A stretch of DNA of 64,000 bases from Simmondsia chinensis (taxonomy: Eukaryota > Streptophyta > Magnoliopsida > Caryophyllales > Simmondsiaceae), in NCBI GenBank assembly GCA_018398585.1, contig JAGTTD010000008.1, positions 12,501-76,500 of the forward strand. The letters are read 5' to 3'. Position 1 is the first letter of the stretch. Each line of letters starts with the position of its first letter. Shown here in pieces: positions 9,419 to 26,500 of the stretch. The notes below the pieces were generated by a model. That model did not search any database, was not told where the DNA came from, and saw nothing but the letters and a program-made list of their open reading frames with translations. The position numbers and the translations under genes were made by a program.

Positions 9419-12400
9419 ACTCGATCAATAAGACTAATAACCATTCCTAACCAACTAACCATATAACTACTCGTATCCCTAACTACAATTTCACGGCAAA
9501 GCACCCTAAATATCCGTTGCCTCTGTGACAGTAGTCCTAAGCATCTCAATAGTGCACAACTCATAGCCGTATGTCCTTGGTTGACGCAGCTTAAACAACA
9601 CCAGAATTGACCAATTATGCTACTACTCATTTGCCCTATGTTCCAAAGCAATATACATTTCGTTTCACTCTTACTTTTTTTAGTCACATTTTAAGAACAT
9701 TTTTAGCTATGCATTCCTAAAATATGATAATAATTTTCAAATCCAAAGTGCAACTTATGTATGTGTTCAAAATGTTCATCTCTATAATCCTATGTAGCAG
9801 ATATACAATTATCAAGTTAACTACGTATAGTGCAAACAGAAGCCATGTTGTAATAAAGAAAGAGAATATCAACTGACTAAACAGAAAAATTAGTATCTTC
9901 GAACAATCTCTTCATTAATTTAATAGCGAACGCTGACAAAGACTTGTGTCAATTTGATGTAACTATGACAATTAGTTGTAAAATAGCTTTTATCCTATGG
10001 TGCTAATCATCCATTGTGTATTATCTAACTAATTGATCAACAACAATTTTGTACTTGTATTTCTTTTATTCTCGGTATTAGGATGGTTATACATTTGAGC
10101 TAAATATGTCCTAGTTTTGTAATTCCTGTTTTGCAATTGTAAGATTACAATTGTTCTACAAATTTAGTTTAAAATTGTTGCAAAGTATATGTACTTCAAT
10201 TCATAATATTTTCTACCGCAATTGAATTATTGATTTTACCAATGCGTTTGACTTGTTCTGAGCATAATCTAAGTTTTAGGGGTAGGAAAAATTCTGTGTA
10301 TTCTACTGCAATTGAATTATTGATTTTATCAATTGATCATATGCATATTAACACTTAGTTGTTCTTTTGTTGATATTGGATCTCAATGGTGTATTGTTCT
10401 CTCGATATCTCCCTTTCCCCCTTTTGCTATGTCTTTTATGAATATCCTTTGAGTATTACAAATGAGAGTCAAGTGCAATTTTAATCCAGTAATTTAGAAG
10501 TTATTCCTTAAGTATGCTCCAAGTCTAGCTATGTGAATTACACGGTTCTTACGAAAATTTAACCCATTTTGATATGTTTTCTCATTCTCTAATTTTGTTG
10601 TTATGTTTATCCATGGTTGGTTATCCAATAGAGTTACCTATGGCATAACTTTTGCATAGTTTCCACTTTTTCAAATAACAATTGTAGGCTGAGACAATTA
10701 TTGTAAATCTCTTACCTATTAAGTTGTATAAATGCAACGATATTAGATTAAATTGATGAGTTTTGACTTTTAAAATGATTAAATTTAAAGTTATGGTAAT
10801 CAGTTAAAGTAGATTATCCTTTAAACCAATATTCAAACACAAGTTCAAATCATTTTGACTCGATAAAAAAAAAATGAGCACTCAGGTTTCAAAGAACTTT
10901 TTTTCTATAACAGCTTGTTCAATAACAAAACCAAAATACTGCAGTATCTATTAAAATTTCCTAGAAAATTATAAAAATGAGAGATAGATTACTATGCTAA
11001 TGTTCATATCTTAATATATTCAATTATATTTTCCTAACGATATAATGTAGTAAAGATCATATAACAAAATATACAGAAACAAGGACAATTAATATATTTT
11101 AGATTCCTATCAGCATCTAGTGAGGTGCATTATTACATTGGTAAAGCCATACTAACAAAATAATCTTCAAGGATATATGCCCGTTGTCTTATATTTACTG
11201 ATATTCTGCCACAAAGAGAGTTGGGGAGACACTGTGTATAGCAGAAGAAGGAAAGAGTCTTTACCAAAAATTTGTTGTTCATTTAACTTGATGTGCTTAA
11301 CCTGGCGCCAAGGCATCTTTATGTAATGGATTTCTTCTTTGTGGGAATATAAGGGCACTGTGGAAATGGGTTTGTTTACCCTTCTAGCGAAGCAATTGTA
11401 GGGAAAGAAATTGAAGTAAATGTGAGCTGCTGTAGAGAATGAAGATATACCCCATTACTAGTTCTTGAGGCTTTTGTGCAGATCTAAAAACACAGAGATG
11501 CAATCTGGTATTGACGGAAGCTTTTGAGTTCAAGCAAGTATTATAATATAACCGTTCAGTGTTGACCAAAAAACTTAATAAATGTGAGTTTGGCAAGAAA
11601 AAAAGTAATGGGTGACGTGCCGTACACGTTCAAAATGGAAAGGACATAAATAGCAAGTAATCATAAGGGCGTTTGGCTCAAGGTCAATGGCAGAAAGGTC
11701 TTTTTATTTTTTATATATTAACATTAACGATAAAAGGTAGGGTAAGGTTTAAATATTTTTTAAAAATAATATAAATTTTTAGCAATATTTTTTTTTTTTT
11801 TGAACATTGAACATTAATTTTGAGCATTAGTATTATTATTATTTTTGAAAATGAGCATCATTTTATTTTTTGAGTTCATACGTTCTTTGTTTAAATATTT
11901 TTTTATTTAAATATTTATAATATAAGGTTGGTAAGGTTTAAATATTTTTTTAATAATATAACCAATCTTTTTAGGGTAATGAGTTTGTAGCTATTATTAA
12001 ATTGATGAACTTTTTAATAAACTTTTATTAAAAATATTGATAAATCATACAATTATAATAATATATAGGTTAAATTATTAAAAGATCTTCTACAGTACTT
12101 TATAAAACACAAGTAACTCATGTACTTTTAATTTATCACGACACATCTCCTTAACTTTATAATTAAATATAATTTACTCCTTATATTTTTAAACTTGTAA
12201 ATAATCCAATAATTAGACATAAATTTACCCTCTAAATTTTGTTATTACATACAAACCATCTACTAAATATTTAATTCAGACTCGCATGTTTAATTTTGAA
12301 AAATAACTTTTAAACTATGATATTAAATCCAAATTGCCCGCTGAAATAAATCTAATGTATAAATACAATTGATTCTTTTTTTACCTTTTTTTTTCAAAAA

Positions 12401-12819
12401 TAAATCCCTAACTCATTCTTTTATAAATCATAAAATAAGGGATGTGGATTAGGTGCAGTGTGCAAAACCACCGCACCTCCTACATCGCCTATGTGGCACA
12501 TTTTTAATTATAAATGTACTCATATAAATATATAATATATATAATTCACATATTTAATTCATATGAAAATTATTAGATTTTTTATATTTATAGAAACTTA
12601 TTTTAACATATGTAGTATATATAATTTATATATAATATGTATAAATATTTAGGGTTATTCATATAAGTGGTCACTGTATTTTATCTATTATGTCAATTTA
12701 ACCCTTGTACAATTCAAATCGTGTCAAGCAAGGCATTCATCATTCCGTTAAGAATGTGACCTCTACAAAGAACGATGTTATTTATATCGTCCTTATTGAA
12801 ATAGTTTTAGATATTACAA
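9419..12819. other. 3.4-kb AT-rich intergenic region
   Basis: No gene recognised. The 63- and 70-codon minus frames at 11167-11596 have no family resemblance. The segment at 12070-12240 resembles the inverted-repeat element at 58.0-59.0 kb. The rest is AT-rich with mononucleotide runs. Confidence 0.55.
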
Positions 12820-13435
12820 TGAACTTTATTACAAAGTAAAGAGTGGGTAGAGAAGATAGGTTTATGAGATTCAAATGACAAAACACTGATATAATTTTCA
12901 AGTAATTAACCCTAATAATGAAGGGGGCTTTATACACAGTTCTTAACTTACAATGGCACATATAAAAAATGCAATCAAATAAGATAAGACATTATCATGC
13001 AACATAGTTCTTGATTAGGGTTGGGGGTCATTGGGAAACAACCTCTCTACAAGATAGCACCCTGTAGGAGTAGGCTGCGTACATCTTACTCTCTCTAGAC
13101 CCTTGCTTGGTGGGAGCTTCTCTGAGGCACCAAATTGTTGTTGCTATTGCTGTTGCAATGAAAGAGGTTTTATGTAGAGAATTAAATGTCCTTTGAACAC
13201 ATATTTCCAAAGGACACCAAATATCTCCTCCAAAGGACACAAAAAATCACTCCGAGCAACGGACAATCTGCCCCTATGTATTACCACACAAAACCTTTTC
13301 TAAGCATCATTGCTTTTTGTAAGTTGTTTGTGTCAACACACCATCCACTGTGCCTTACCGGAATACGTGTGTCAATACACACTATTATATATGTCAACAT
13401 ACACCATGCCTAGGCTAATACACTTTCAAAACACT
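12820..13435. repeat. LTR-like repeat copy, interrupted
   Basis: Shares GGGGGCTTTATA, a TGTCCTTTGGA-like segment, GTGTCAACACACC-type motifs and CACCATGCCTAGGC-like ends with the copy at 54860-55400 in NEF1 intron 1. In this copy the shared blocks are separated by a retroposon tail. The full element type is unclear; Copia-type LTR debris is plausible. Confidence 0.45.
13010..13155 (+). mobile_element. LINE/SINE 3' tail fragment with TTG-rich end
   Basis: Contains GGGAAACAACCTCTC, AGGCTGCGTACATC and GAGGCACCAAATTGTTGTTG, the tail shared by the 5S-headed SINEs and the RTE-like LINEs in this window. No 5S head is visible, so it is a 5'-truncated copy of one or the other. Confidence 0.7.
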
Positions 13436-13574
13436 TTATTTTGAAGATACATCAAGAAATCTCACTTCAACAAGGATGAAAAATTGAGAGGAGAGTTGTT
13501 GGAACTTAAGAAGGGGAAAGGAAAAGAGAGAAGTTGTCGAGAAATAATACAGTAAAAAAAATTGAAGTAGGCTA

Positions 13575-16380
<2,806 letters not shown>

Positions 16381-16503
16381 GCATGCAGTAGCGGCACCCG
16401 CAGCTGCAGTACTTGGCGTCGAGCAGTGAATTATTTTTGTGGGCAGCGAGTGAAGAAGAAGTGGGAATGCTGGCTACTTGGAATTGAGAGTTGGAAGAAA
16501 GGC

Positions 16504-16537
16504 ATTGGTCATAAAACGAGCAAGATAAGGAGATAAG
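16504..16537 (-). promoter_or_regulatory. CCAAT motif and paired I-boxes upstream of GAPA
   Basis: Upstream of the GAPA start lie ATTGG at 16504-16508 (CCAAT on the coding strand) and two GATAAG motifs at 16524-16529 and 16532-16537. GATAAG (I-box) pairs are known in light-responsive photosynthesis promoters, including GAPA and RBCS. I see no clear TATA box, and function is inferred only from motif and position. Confidence 0.45.
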
Positions 16538-16540
16538 ATT

Positions 16541-17523
16541 TGTAATAGCCTCTCAATCAACGTATGGTTGTGGTTTTGCTTCAATTTCTAGTTTCTACAC
16601 CACCATTTCCCCGCCTTGTGATCTCACCGTCTCCACAATTCGGAATGTGGGTGGGCCTCCCCTCTCTAGTCCCCACTGTCATGCAACAATTCCTGGCCCA
16701 AAATGTTTCAGCCCAATCAGGATTAATCCGGACATCTTTGAGGCTCGTAATGCATGTTTTAAAATGGATCCTTCATGTATAATATATTTCTTTTAAAAAG
16801 TATAAATACTAATATAATAAATTATACATATTTCAATCATTTATTAATAATATATTAGCCATTGAAGGTATTAGTTGATTCAATTTCCAATACCTGAAAT
16901 CAAATCCCACTTTCACCAGTTGGGAAGAGAGGTGGTTAAGGAGACTTGAAAATGGTTGTCCAAATGTACAATTTATGTGGCTTTCTTATTATATGCCAAA
17001 AGAAAAAGTATCATGGGGACTTCCATTGAAAAATCATTGACACTGAATTTTGGAAGAATTGGAATAAAATATGAAATAACGAGTTTGGAAATCAAGTTAT
17101 GTTTCCTACGTTGAAAAGTTGATTACATTGCTATTAGAGTATGGCCACCAATTAACAAATAATTCGCTTCCCAATCTATAAAGATCCTGCAAATTATGTC
17201 AATATTACTTATATAGAGAGACGAACATGAGGGAATCACACAGCTAGGAACTGCAACGCAGGGTACCAAATCATTTCCGGCAATGCGATTTTCAAAGATT
17301 TCTGTGACTTGGAAACATCCACTTTGTTTGCCCACCCAAAGATAAATTGTAAGAAACTCCTGACAATAGATGATAAATACTGGCATGGAAATAAGAAAGA
17401 AATACGTGCTTGGATTGGATAAGTAGTGGATTAGATCCCAAGAATACAAGGACTACTTTCACAACTTAGCTATAAACATTCTCTTAGCTCTATGAACACG
17501 ATTTTCCCCCATTATCCAACCTC
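16541..17523. other. Spacer between GAPA and the DUF1350 gene
   Basis: The two genes are tandem on the minus strand, so this holds the 3' side of the DUF1350 gene and the distal GAPA promoter. No other gene is visible. Confidence 0.6.
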
Positions 17524-20500
17524 TTAAGGACTCAAGAATTTTGGACCCATGCTAGAAGAAATCCAAGATGAAAGGACATCAACAAGCTGGTTTAAGTCCT
17601 TCGAGACTTCAGCCCGAAGAATCCTGCGGTCCACACCTAATGTCGAGCCAACATCTTTGGCAACTCTTTCCCACGGTGTCCCTGTAGCTAAATTCGCTAT
17701 TAGCTGTCCTCCACGATTCACCGCATCCGCCATTGCAGGTGGAACATCAGGGAGCGCCTGTGCCAATGGAAAACGTCAGTAAGGTGTTGAGATTACTATG
17801 AAAGACAGGAGAACACTGTCATGAATGCAATTTCTTTCTGAAGATTTCTTTCATAGTAACAGCAAAAGAGTCCCATATGTTTGGAATGCAATTCTTGTGC
17901 CTGGAGCAAGAAATCATATTGACTGAATGGCTATTATGAAATTTGTTTCGCAAATTTCTAACTCCTTTTGCATTTATGAAACCTGAGGAGAAAGTATCCA
18001 AATATCTTCTGGTTGGGTTTCAGTCAAAGTGAGATGATGAAATGTATAGGTGACGCACTGGGACAATGCATATTGTATGAGACTACTAGAACATTTAGTT
18101 ATTTCAGAAACTCAGGAAACAAATAAAAACTATACGAAAATACCGACTTTTAATTATAAAAATTCCGCAGGAGCCATTGGACAACATCGGTATCAGCCAT
18201 TACTGTTTGGTGAAGACTAATACAGAGCATGTATGGTATCGACACCAATTTGTGAGTGGTACAATGCAGTAGGCCTTATGTGGCATTGATAACTTGGATT
18301 GAAGGAAGGAAAAGTAAATAGCCACACCATAGTTGAAACGTTGAAACCAAAGAGGCCTGACAAACTTTAGTACAGGATTTAACCTGTTGCAAAGGTAGAC
18401 CATGATCTCCAGGCAAGGTACGAATTGACATGTCCAGCATCGTACTAACAGCAGACTCTGAACTCAGCACCTGTGCAAGTGTTGAAGTGTCATCGATTGT
18501 ATCATCTTTGAACTTTATCAGGAGATTCCTTGAAACATTGTAGTAAGATTTTATCTGAAAGATTACAGAAAAGAACAAATGAATCAATGCAATTGTGCAG
18601 GCACAGAAGAATATTGTTAACGGCATGGTGGAAGAAACTTGAGCATGGCAGTCGTAGTCCTTATAGTCCAATCAGCGAGAAAGATACCCAGGGCTTACAC
18701 AATCAACAAAAGCACATATTATCACCAAAAGTCAGGAAGCAAGAAGCTCCGTTCATAAACTGTACGACTGCTTCATTGACATACAAAAACAATATCCTGA
18801 GAGAATCGCAGAATAACAAGAAACCAATTAGTGACATGCAACGTTCTAATTTATCCAGTTTTCCTGATACTAGTAAAAGCTAGGTTGATTTCCAAACGAG
18901 TACTCTGAAAGTTTTCACTTTTCCCCCACCATAAAATCTTCTGAAATTCCAATATATGCCAAATTCCCCGGTGGATGGAAAAGCATAGCAATGTCCATGA
19001 TGGAAGAGGGACAGGGCGTCAAGGATAACTGAGAGTTTGAAGAACTTGGAAAATGAAAGAGGCAAAAGGAATAGCAGAGGTTGACTGCTGCATGGCAGCA
19101 TCGTGGCACAAGCAGGAGTTGGGTTCAAAGAAAGAGGAAGATATCAGTGTTATGGAAAATTAGAGTCCAATTTTTCATTTGTTTATGTATTTTATCAGTT
19201 AAGGGCGTCTTGTCCTTGTAATTATGCTTACTAGAAAAGCACATCGGCAGTAATGTGCAATAAGAACCAATCAACCACAAGAGTTTGTCACAAACCTAAA
19301 GGTTGGTGACGAGCTTTGATACCACTTTGTCACGAACCTAAACTCGTGACTTAGATAGATTTTGAGAAGGAGGGAGAATTAGAGAAGAATTAGAGAGAGA
19401 GAGGGTAGAAGTAGAGAGATTTAGAAGGGAGTTAGAGAAGAAAGGAAGTTGGAATTAGAGGGAAAGAGGGGGAGTCGGTTGAGAGTAGAGGAAAGAGAGG
19501 GAAGAGTTCAAATTGTTGTTTGTTGTTGATTGATTGATTCCAAAGCCACACATTACATTGGTTTAAATAGACAAAAATGGAGGGAGAGGGTTGGTTGCCC
19601 CTAAGACCTAGACCCTAAGATATAGCCCCACTTAATTAATGTAATTACATGATTACAATTTTAAATTAACCCCTTGCCTCCTTCTTCTTCCCTCCTAAAC
19701 CCATTTCGAATTCAAAATTTAAACTAATTAATTTTACAATATTTTTCATTATATAGCCGATACAAAAATAATAAAAGCGAAAAATAGCCGTTTGGTTCTT
19801 TGGCTTGTCAGAGTCACAGCTAGGATCGTGACAAACCCTTCCCCTTGAAAACATCCTTGTCCTCAAGGATGTCATGTGGATTGATCTCCTTGTGCCAATT
19901 CCGGTTCTTGGAAATCGTTCCCATACCCTTGCCTTGACATTGATATTTTGGATGTCTCTTTGAGTGGTCTTAGGCTTGAGATGGTGAGCTTGACACGGCT
20001 TTGCCTTCTTGTGTTGCCGTCCACCACGGTGCTGCTGCTTTTCATGAGCCATGGTAGCACTATGGAATTCTTGAGGTGCCATTGCTATACGTGCCTCCTG
20101 TTCATAGTCACCCCACGGCCATGGCTTGCAAGTCATAGTTGGGCTTGGTGGCTTGTGAACTTCTAGTGGCACCTTTGTTGCGTTTGGCCCCAATTCATGC
20201 GATTCTTCCTCAATAACTAGCGGCCCTTCAATAATGTGTAGCTCCAAGGGCTAAGGTTCCATTGGTTCCTCTTATCCTTGACATTAATGGCAATGTCAGG
20301 GACTTCATCACACCCCTTTTGAGGCTGCGGTGGAAGTTCAAACTTCACACCACGGCTATCACAAAGCCGAGCTACAACATCGGTTAGGGTCCTAAGGTCA
20401 GCTTTCACGTCCGCCATGTCTGCCTTTATCTCGACGTTGTTCCGGTTTTGCTGCTCCTCTAGTCGGTCCATCCTCTTCTCCAAGCAGACCAACCTTTCGT

Positions 20501-23500
20501 CTATAGCTTCAACCCACTCGTTGGACTCAGTGCGATCGGTTGATGACATGCTTCTTGTAATAGCCTTTTTTTTTTTTTTTTTTTGGTTCAGTTACTATTC
20601 ACGGTTTAGAATTTTTTTATTTTTTATTTTTTTATGAGTTGAATGAAAATGCAAAGTATAGGATATGCCCTCTTCGATCGGAAGATGGCTCTGATACCAC
20701 TTTGTCACAAACCCAAAGGTTGGTGACGAGCTCTGATACCACTTTGTCACGAACCTAAGCTCGTGACTTAGATAGATTTTGAGGAGGGAGAATTTGAGAA
20801 GAATTAGAGAGAGAGAGGGTAGAAGTAGAGAGATTTTGAAGGGAGTTAGAGAAGAAAGGAAGTTGGAATTAGAGGGAAAGAGGGGGAGTCGGTTGAGAGT
20901 AGAGGAAAGAGAGGGAAGAGTTCAAATTGTTGTTTGTTGTTGATTGATTGATTCCCAAGCCACACATTACATTGGTTTAAATAGACAAAAATGGAGGGAG
21001 AGGGTTGGTTGCCCCTAAGACCTAGACCCTAAGATATAGCCCCACTTAATTAATGTAATTACATGATTACAATTTTAAATTAACCCCTTGCCTCCTTCTT
21101 CTTCCCTCCTAAACCCATTTCGAATTCAAAATTTAAACTAATTAATTTTACAATATTTTTCATTACATAGCCGATACAAAAATAATAAAAGCGAAAAATA
21201 GCCGTTTGGTTCTTTGGCTTGTCAGAGTCACGGCTAGGATCGTGACAGAGTTCTTTCCATTGACGACAAGGTATCACTGCCTATGTGATTTCTATGTTAT
21301 GTAAGGCCGTGCCTAAGGGCATATCGGTTGAAGTAGACGCAAGCACCCGCACGTGTGAGATACAGCAAGGAAGGAGGGAAGAAGGGAGGGGGGGAGAGGT
21401 ACATATCTGTGTCGGGATTTATTGAATAGGTTCTCTAGGATGAGAGACGGACTCAAGCTCTTACGGGGAAGTCAGCCACCGATGTCTTTGATCCGGTGTT
21501 TCCTGCAAAACGAGCAAGGCTAGTAATTAATTGATTTGACAGCACCCCCACACGCGTCAGTCCAACACTGTCATCCCACTAACTTTGTGTGTTCCCAAGG
21601 AGAAACCCGCGTAAAACGAGTTCTCCTCGCCAATTCTGGAATCCTGCCGTGACTTGGTGTAATAACCGCACCTCCCTACTTGGCGAGTTCGCCTAAACTA
21701 GCCAACTCGTTATGACGATTTGGAATGCAGGCAAGGGCGCCAACTCTTGTAGGCAGGAGTACACTCCATGGCCAAATGTGAACAAGTCACTTTTGCCCAT
21801 GGAGTAGGGGGCTAATAGTCGAGGAAATAAGTTGACCTGGTTGCTTCCCGGCTCTGGGGTAACGAGCAAGCCCTTGGCGGCGTATCCGCCAATAGAGAGA
21901 CCTGGTTACCAGGTATGGGGTAATGAGTGTGCCATTGGTGGCATTTCTGCCTAAATAGCAGCAGGTAAGCCCTTGGTAGCACACCCGGCAACAAGCCTGC
22001 GGATGGACTCTTAGCAGCATAAACCTTGCGACACACACTTGGCGGCATCCTTGTTTGGCCACAACACTCCACTACGCCAACACCATCCGCCTACCTTCCG
22101 GCATACTATCCTGCCAACCTTACCCACAAACGACACGCCTTACTTCCCCTGCAAGGGAAAGCCACCACCCGCCTTAACAATCCACATCTGCCACGTGCCT
22201 TTATCAATTACACTAAGTAAACCTCCTTTAGCTATAAATAAGGGAGGGAAGGGTTCACGGCTCCAACTTGGACAAGAGTTCTACTCTCTTCGCCAACCTT
22301 CACTCAACTCAACACCCGCCAACACCTCCCCCTCTTCTATAAATATCCTCCTCCATTCTCCCCATTCAGAATAGCCTCCCTCGCCCTCTCTCTCCCCGCA
22401 CACTCCATATGCTACTCTCCCACCACCTCACCCTTTTTTTTTTTTGCTTTTTTTTGAACACTACCTCACCCTTCACTACTCTCCTACTCTCCCAGTCACT
22501 ATACCCGTCAACTCTCTCTCCCATGTTGGCCCACTCTCCTCAACTCTCTAAAAGCTATCTACTACCCACCCCAAACTAAGTATTTTATTACAGTATTTAA
22601 TATTGAGTCCCATACTGAGTTAGGCTTTGGAGGGGTCACCCGCGGGCCAACCCGCGGGACCCTCTGGCAACCTTGCTCGTTTTGCAGGAAACACAGGATC
22701 AAACGCGTATGCGGCTAACTTCCCAACGAGAGCTTGAGTCCGGCTCTCATCCTAAAGAACCTGCTCAATAAATCTTGAAACAATATCCAAGAAAATTTAA
22801 CAGAGAACGGGGAAAAGGGTGAAGGAGTTTATAAATGCAAGGAACCAACTCCCCACATGAAACACAAAAGTTGTGAGATACAGCAAGCAGGAAAAGAAGG
22901 GGTAGGAGATCTGAAAGGATGGGAAGAACCAGGAAAGTGGAGTAGTGAAACATGCAAGCTAAACTGAAGAATATGTAGCACCAACAATGCTTGCATAGGT
23001 AAGGTCCAAACAAAGACAGAAGGACTCAACAGAGGGATATAGTAGTGGAGTTATTGCCTTTCAAAGTAAACCAGGATACCGTGTATCTCATAAACACTGC
23101 TCAATTTAAACAATGGTATCTTTCAATCATGTCCAAGAAAAGTCCAGGAAACTTCTGGGTAATGCAAAAAGATACCAAAGACAGGCCTATACTGATGCTG
23201 ATTTCATGACATATCCAAGCTAAACAACAATGCCCGGCACCTTACTCATCCTTAATACTATTTTGCTTCTATGCCCACTCACATGTCGACCACAATGTAG
23301 GTAAGAAACAAATAACCACAAAAGGAAACTGTCCAACAAGGACACGGGTCTAAATAGGTAACACACACAAGGGACAGGGAGGGAGGAGGGTGAGCGCGAG
23401 AGTAGAACCAAAGCTCAACCAAATATACTTAAAGGCAGAAGAAACAGTTCGACAACACCATAAGTCGAAGTATAGTATATCACTCTCTGCCCTCTGCTCC

Positions 23501-26500
23501 CCCCAGAATGAGTAAGCAATTTCAAGAGATAGGAGAGTATATCATAAACATGCTACAACACATAAATAGCACAAAAAGGGTGAAGGCTGTACAAGGCGTC
23601 GAGTCTCTTCCGGTCTGGGACTGAAGTTCTCTCTTCCCTTGACCAAGTCCATATACAGGGGGGGAAATTGCTCAACCAAAGGCAGAACTTGCTTCATGAT
23701 GGCAGGGCTAACGTTCTCCAATTGCTTCAAAGTCATCTCTGCCTGTTCAATTCCATGAGATATTAGACAACCAATGTGGATATTATTCAGTAGTAGCAAG
23801 CTGTACAGGAAGAACTGACGACAAATAGAGAACATCAGTTTTTTTCTCTTTTCATATTTAAGTGGCTGCAAATCAAGCACTAGGTTAACCATCGCCTATG
23901 TCCACCAGAAATAGTATTCGCCTTTTTAAGTTTTTCTTCATTTTTTTTATCAGACTGTTGCGTATTCTTTAATAGCAAACAAAATTCTTGATAGCATGCA
24001 AGCATAAAGACAATTATGGATTTTAAGTTCATAGATATACAAACTGGTAATAGTCAAACAAACACGTGTTAGGTGAATACCAATGTAACCTAAGTATTTG
24101 CAGCTGAAAAGCAGGACGCATGAGGAAAGATGTGAGCCCAGAGAGTAATGACATGGTAACATTCAGATTGCTAAGCTCACCTCCTTGCCAAGGAATTTTT
24201 GAAGAAGACGATCAACAGCTTAGATTATACACCCTATATCATTGCACCAATAATGGTAGCAACAAGTACAATGAGGACCTACAATCAAGTCGTTTTCAAT
24301 TTGCACTGCCACTCAAAGAATGATACAGATAAATTGCAGGAAATCCCCAGTAATTAGCCCTTGTGACAAAAGCAGCAATAACTTCAAATGATTTCGGTCA
24401 CAAGCATGTGGCAAACCATTGGAATCAAATAAATGCAGAAAAAGCTAAAAAATTACCCACCCCAAGGCGGATGGTTGGTGATGATGCAATCTGTGATAGT
24501 AGTGGGCCAATGCTTTGAGCCACTGGGATGAGTACAGGTGAAAATAATGGAATAGCCAGGCTAGCCTCCTGTAAGGGCACAACAACAGTTATAACATAGT
24601 GTGCACAACTTAACATACAGTTAAAGAAGGTAAACAGAACAAATCATGAGAATCATTAGATAAAACAAACGTTAGCAAAAACCACAATAGATGATTTAAC
24701 AAACAAGAATAAAGAAATAGAAAAATAACCTAAAAGATCAAAGGAAGCGCGTTAACATGAAATGCATAGGGCTTGGATGATAAGTATTTGCAAATGCAAT
24801 TTAGGAATGTTGTCTAGAGACAAGATGAAACTTAAATTGGTAGATAAGACAAAATACAACAATAAAATTTATCTTCCTGTTTGATATAATTAACACGAGA
24901 AGATCAAGAGTCATAACACAAGAATTGGTAGTCAATAACGAATGAAGTTCTGATACTGATAGTCTGCCGTATGATAACTTGAAGACTAGAATAGGCCTTA
25001 TATTCATCAGTATTCATACAATGATGCCATCCTAAGCACACTTCACAGCTGCATCCAGACAGAGAAACAGACAACGCAAAGCTATCGTCTACGAGGTTAT
25101 ATTTTTCCCGCTCCATAAGCCGAATTTTTGAGATTTTTTCCAACGCACCCTATGTGCAACAACATTGAGATCCGTTACATTGTACTGATGTGGCACCTAA
25201 TAAATGGTTTAAAATAACATATTTTATCAAAAGACCAATATACAAACTACAAAACTACCTAAGCCCCGCAGACCCACCTCCCATTGCATGCAGTCTCACC
25301 ACCAGGTCCACTATCATCACACACTCTGCTAGCAATGCCACCCACCCGGCATCCCCTCACACCCAATTCCAGCCACCCTCGAACACCAGCTCCCCAACCC
25401 CTATGCTGGCAACCCTTCACCCCCTCAAACTAGGTCCGACCATCCGTAATGCCACACAGTCTTGCTGCCCCCACCCCTCGCCACTCCACACAGGCTCAAC
25501 TGCCTTGCATGGCATCTCTGGAAAAGGTAAAAGATATGAGGAACAAGGGGCTACCACAATCTTCAACTGAAGTAAACACTTCATTTTTTTTTTTTTTAAG
25601 GTAAGAGAAGTACACACTTCATATCAAGCAGAACTTAAGGGAGACTCTGAAAATATGTACTAAGGTGTCATCTGCTTTCAGAAAAATGAAGTGACATGTA
25701 GAATGACATCCCAAATTGAAAAAGAATTAAGAAAGAAGGGGCCAATAAGTTCAAGATCACAGTTCATCTAGTGTTACTGCAAATATTCAACTTTAGGTCG
25801 TCACACTGAAACCAAGCAAAAAGATGGAACTAATGAAGAAACTCTCTCGATGACAGTTATCTTGCCTGATGCTTTCCTACCAGTTCAATTAATTTCCCAA
25901 AGTTGCCATGTCTTGTATTTGCATTCTCCCTGGTCCTTGTCTCATTGTACTTTCATATGCTGAAATGATACTACGTTGAAGATTACAACTAGCCCTCTAT
26001 CTCTAGCATCTTAAAAGTATGATTTTACAAAATCAGATGGTGAAGTTAAAAGTAGTTGACCTTGGATTGCGGGTATGCTCTTGCCTTGGTCTGTATAGCA
26101 TTAAAAACTACATGTCCTAACATGCAGGGGTGAGCTAGCCATCAAGTGATATGTAAGGGGTATTTTGTAACGGTCTTCAAAATTTTCACTAGAATACACG
26201 TTTAAATTTATCAATAGAGTATCAAAATGAAAAATTGGACGGCTATTCAAACAACTTTTTGCAAACAAAATGCTAACAAATAACTATATTCCCCCAAAAG
26301 ACCCAATTTTGAACATCTCAAGCCATTATTTAACATCAGCAATACCTGTGACCACAATTAGTAATTTGATTTGTGGATCTAACCCCTCTACTTGCCATAA
26401 TCTGACCTACCACTCCTCTTCACTCACCTACAGTAATGAAGTCCAGTGCATTCCAAGCATAGAAAATTACGTTAGAATCCTTATTCATTTTATTTTGACC

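Larger units (their letters stand above)
19286..21247 (-). mobile_element. Non-autonomous Ty3/gypsy-type element with 5-bp TSD
   Basis: LTRs at 19286-19833 and 20703-21247 (548 and 545 bp, nearly identical) are bounded by GAGTT at 19281-19285 and 21248-21252. On the minus strand each LTR starts TGTCACGATCC and ends TTTGTGACA. The primer-binding site TGGTATCAGAGC follows three bases after the 5' LTR (20699-20688), and a purine-rich AAGGGGAAGGGTT precedes the 3' LTR. The 869-bp interior keeps only the start of gag. The few LTR differences imply a recent insertion into intron 8 of the DUF1350 gene, which must have relied on enzymes from another element. Confidence 0.92.

Noticed and set aside
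21354..22887. TGTGAGATACAGCAAG at 21354 and 22872 as a target-site duplication of the TIR element
   Set aside because: The 16-base match lies about 60-100 bp outside the TIRs on each side and is too long for a DNA transposon; probably debris or chance.
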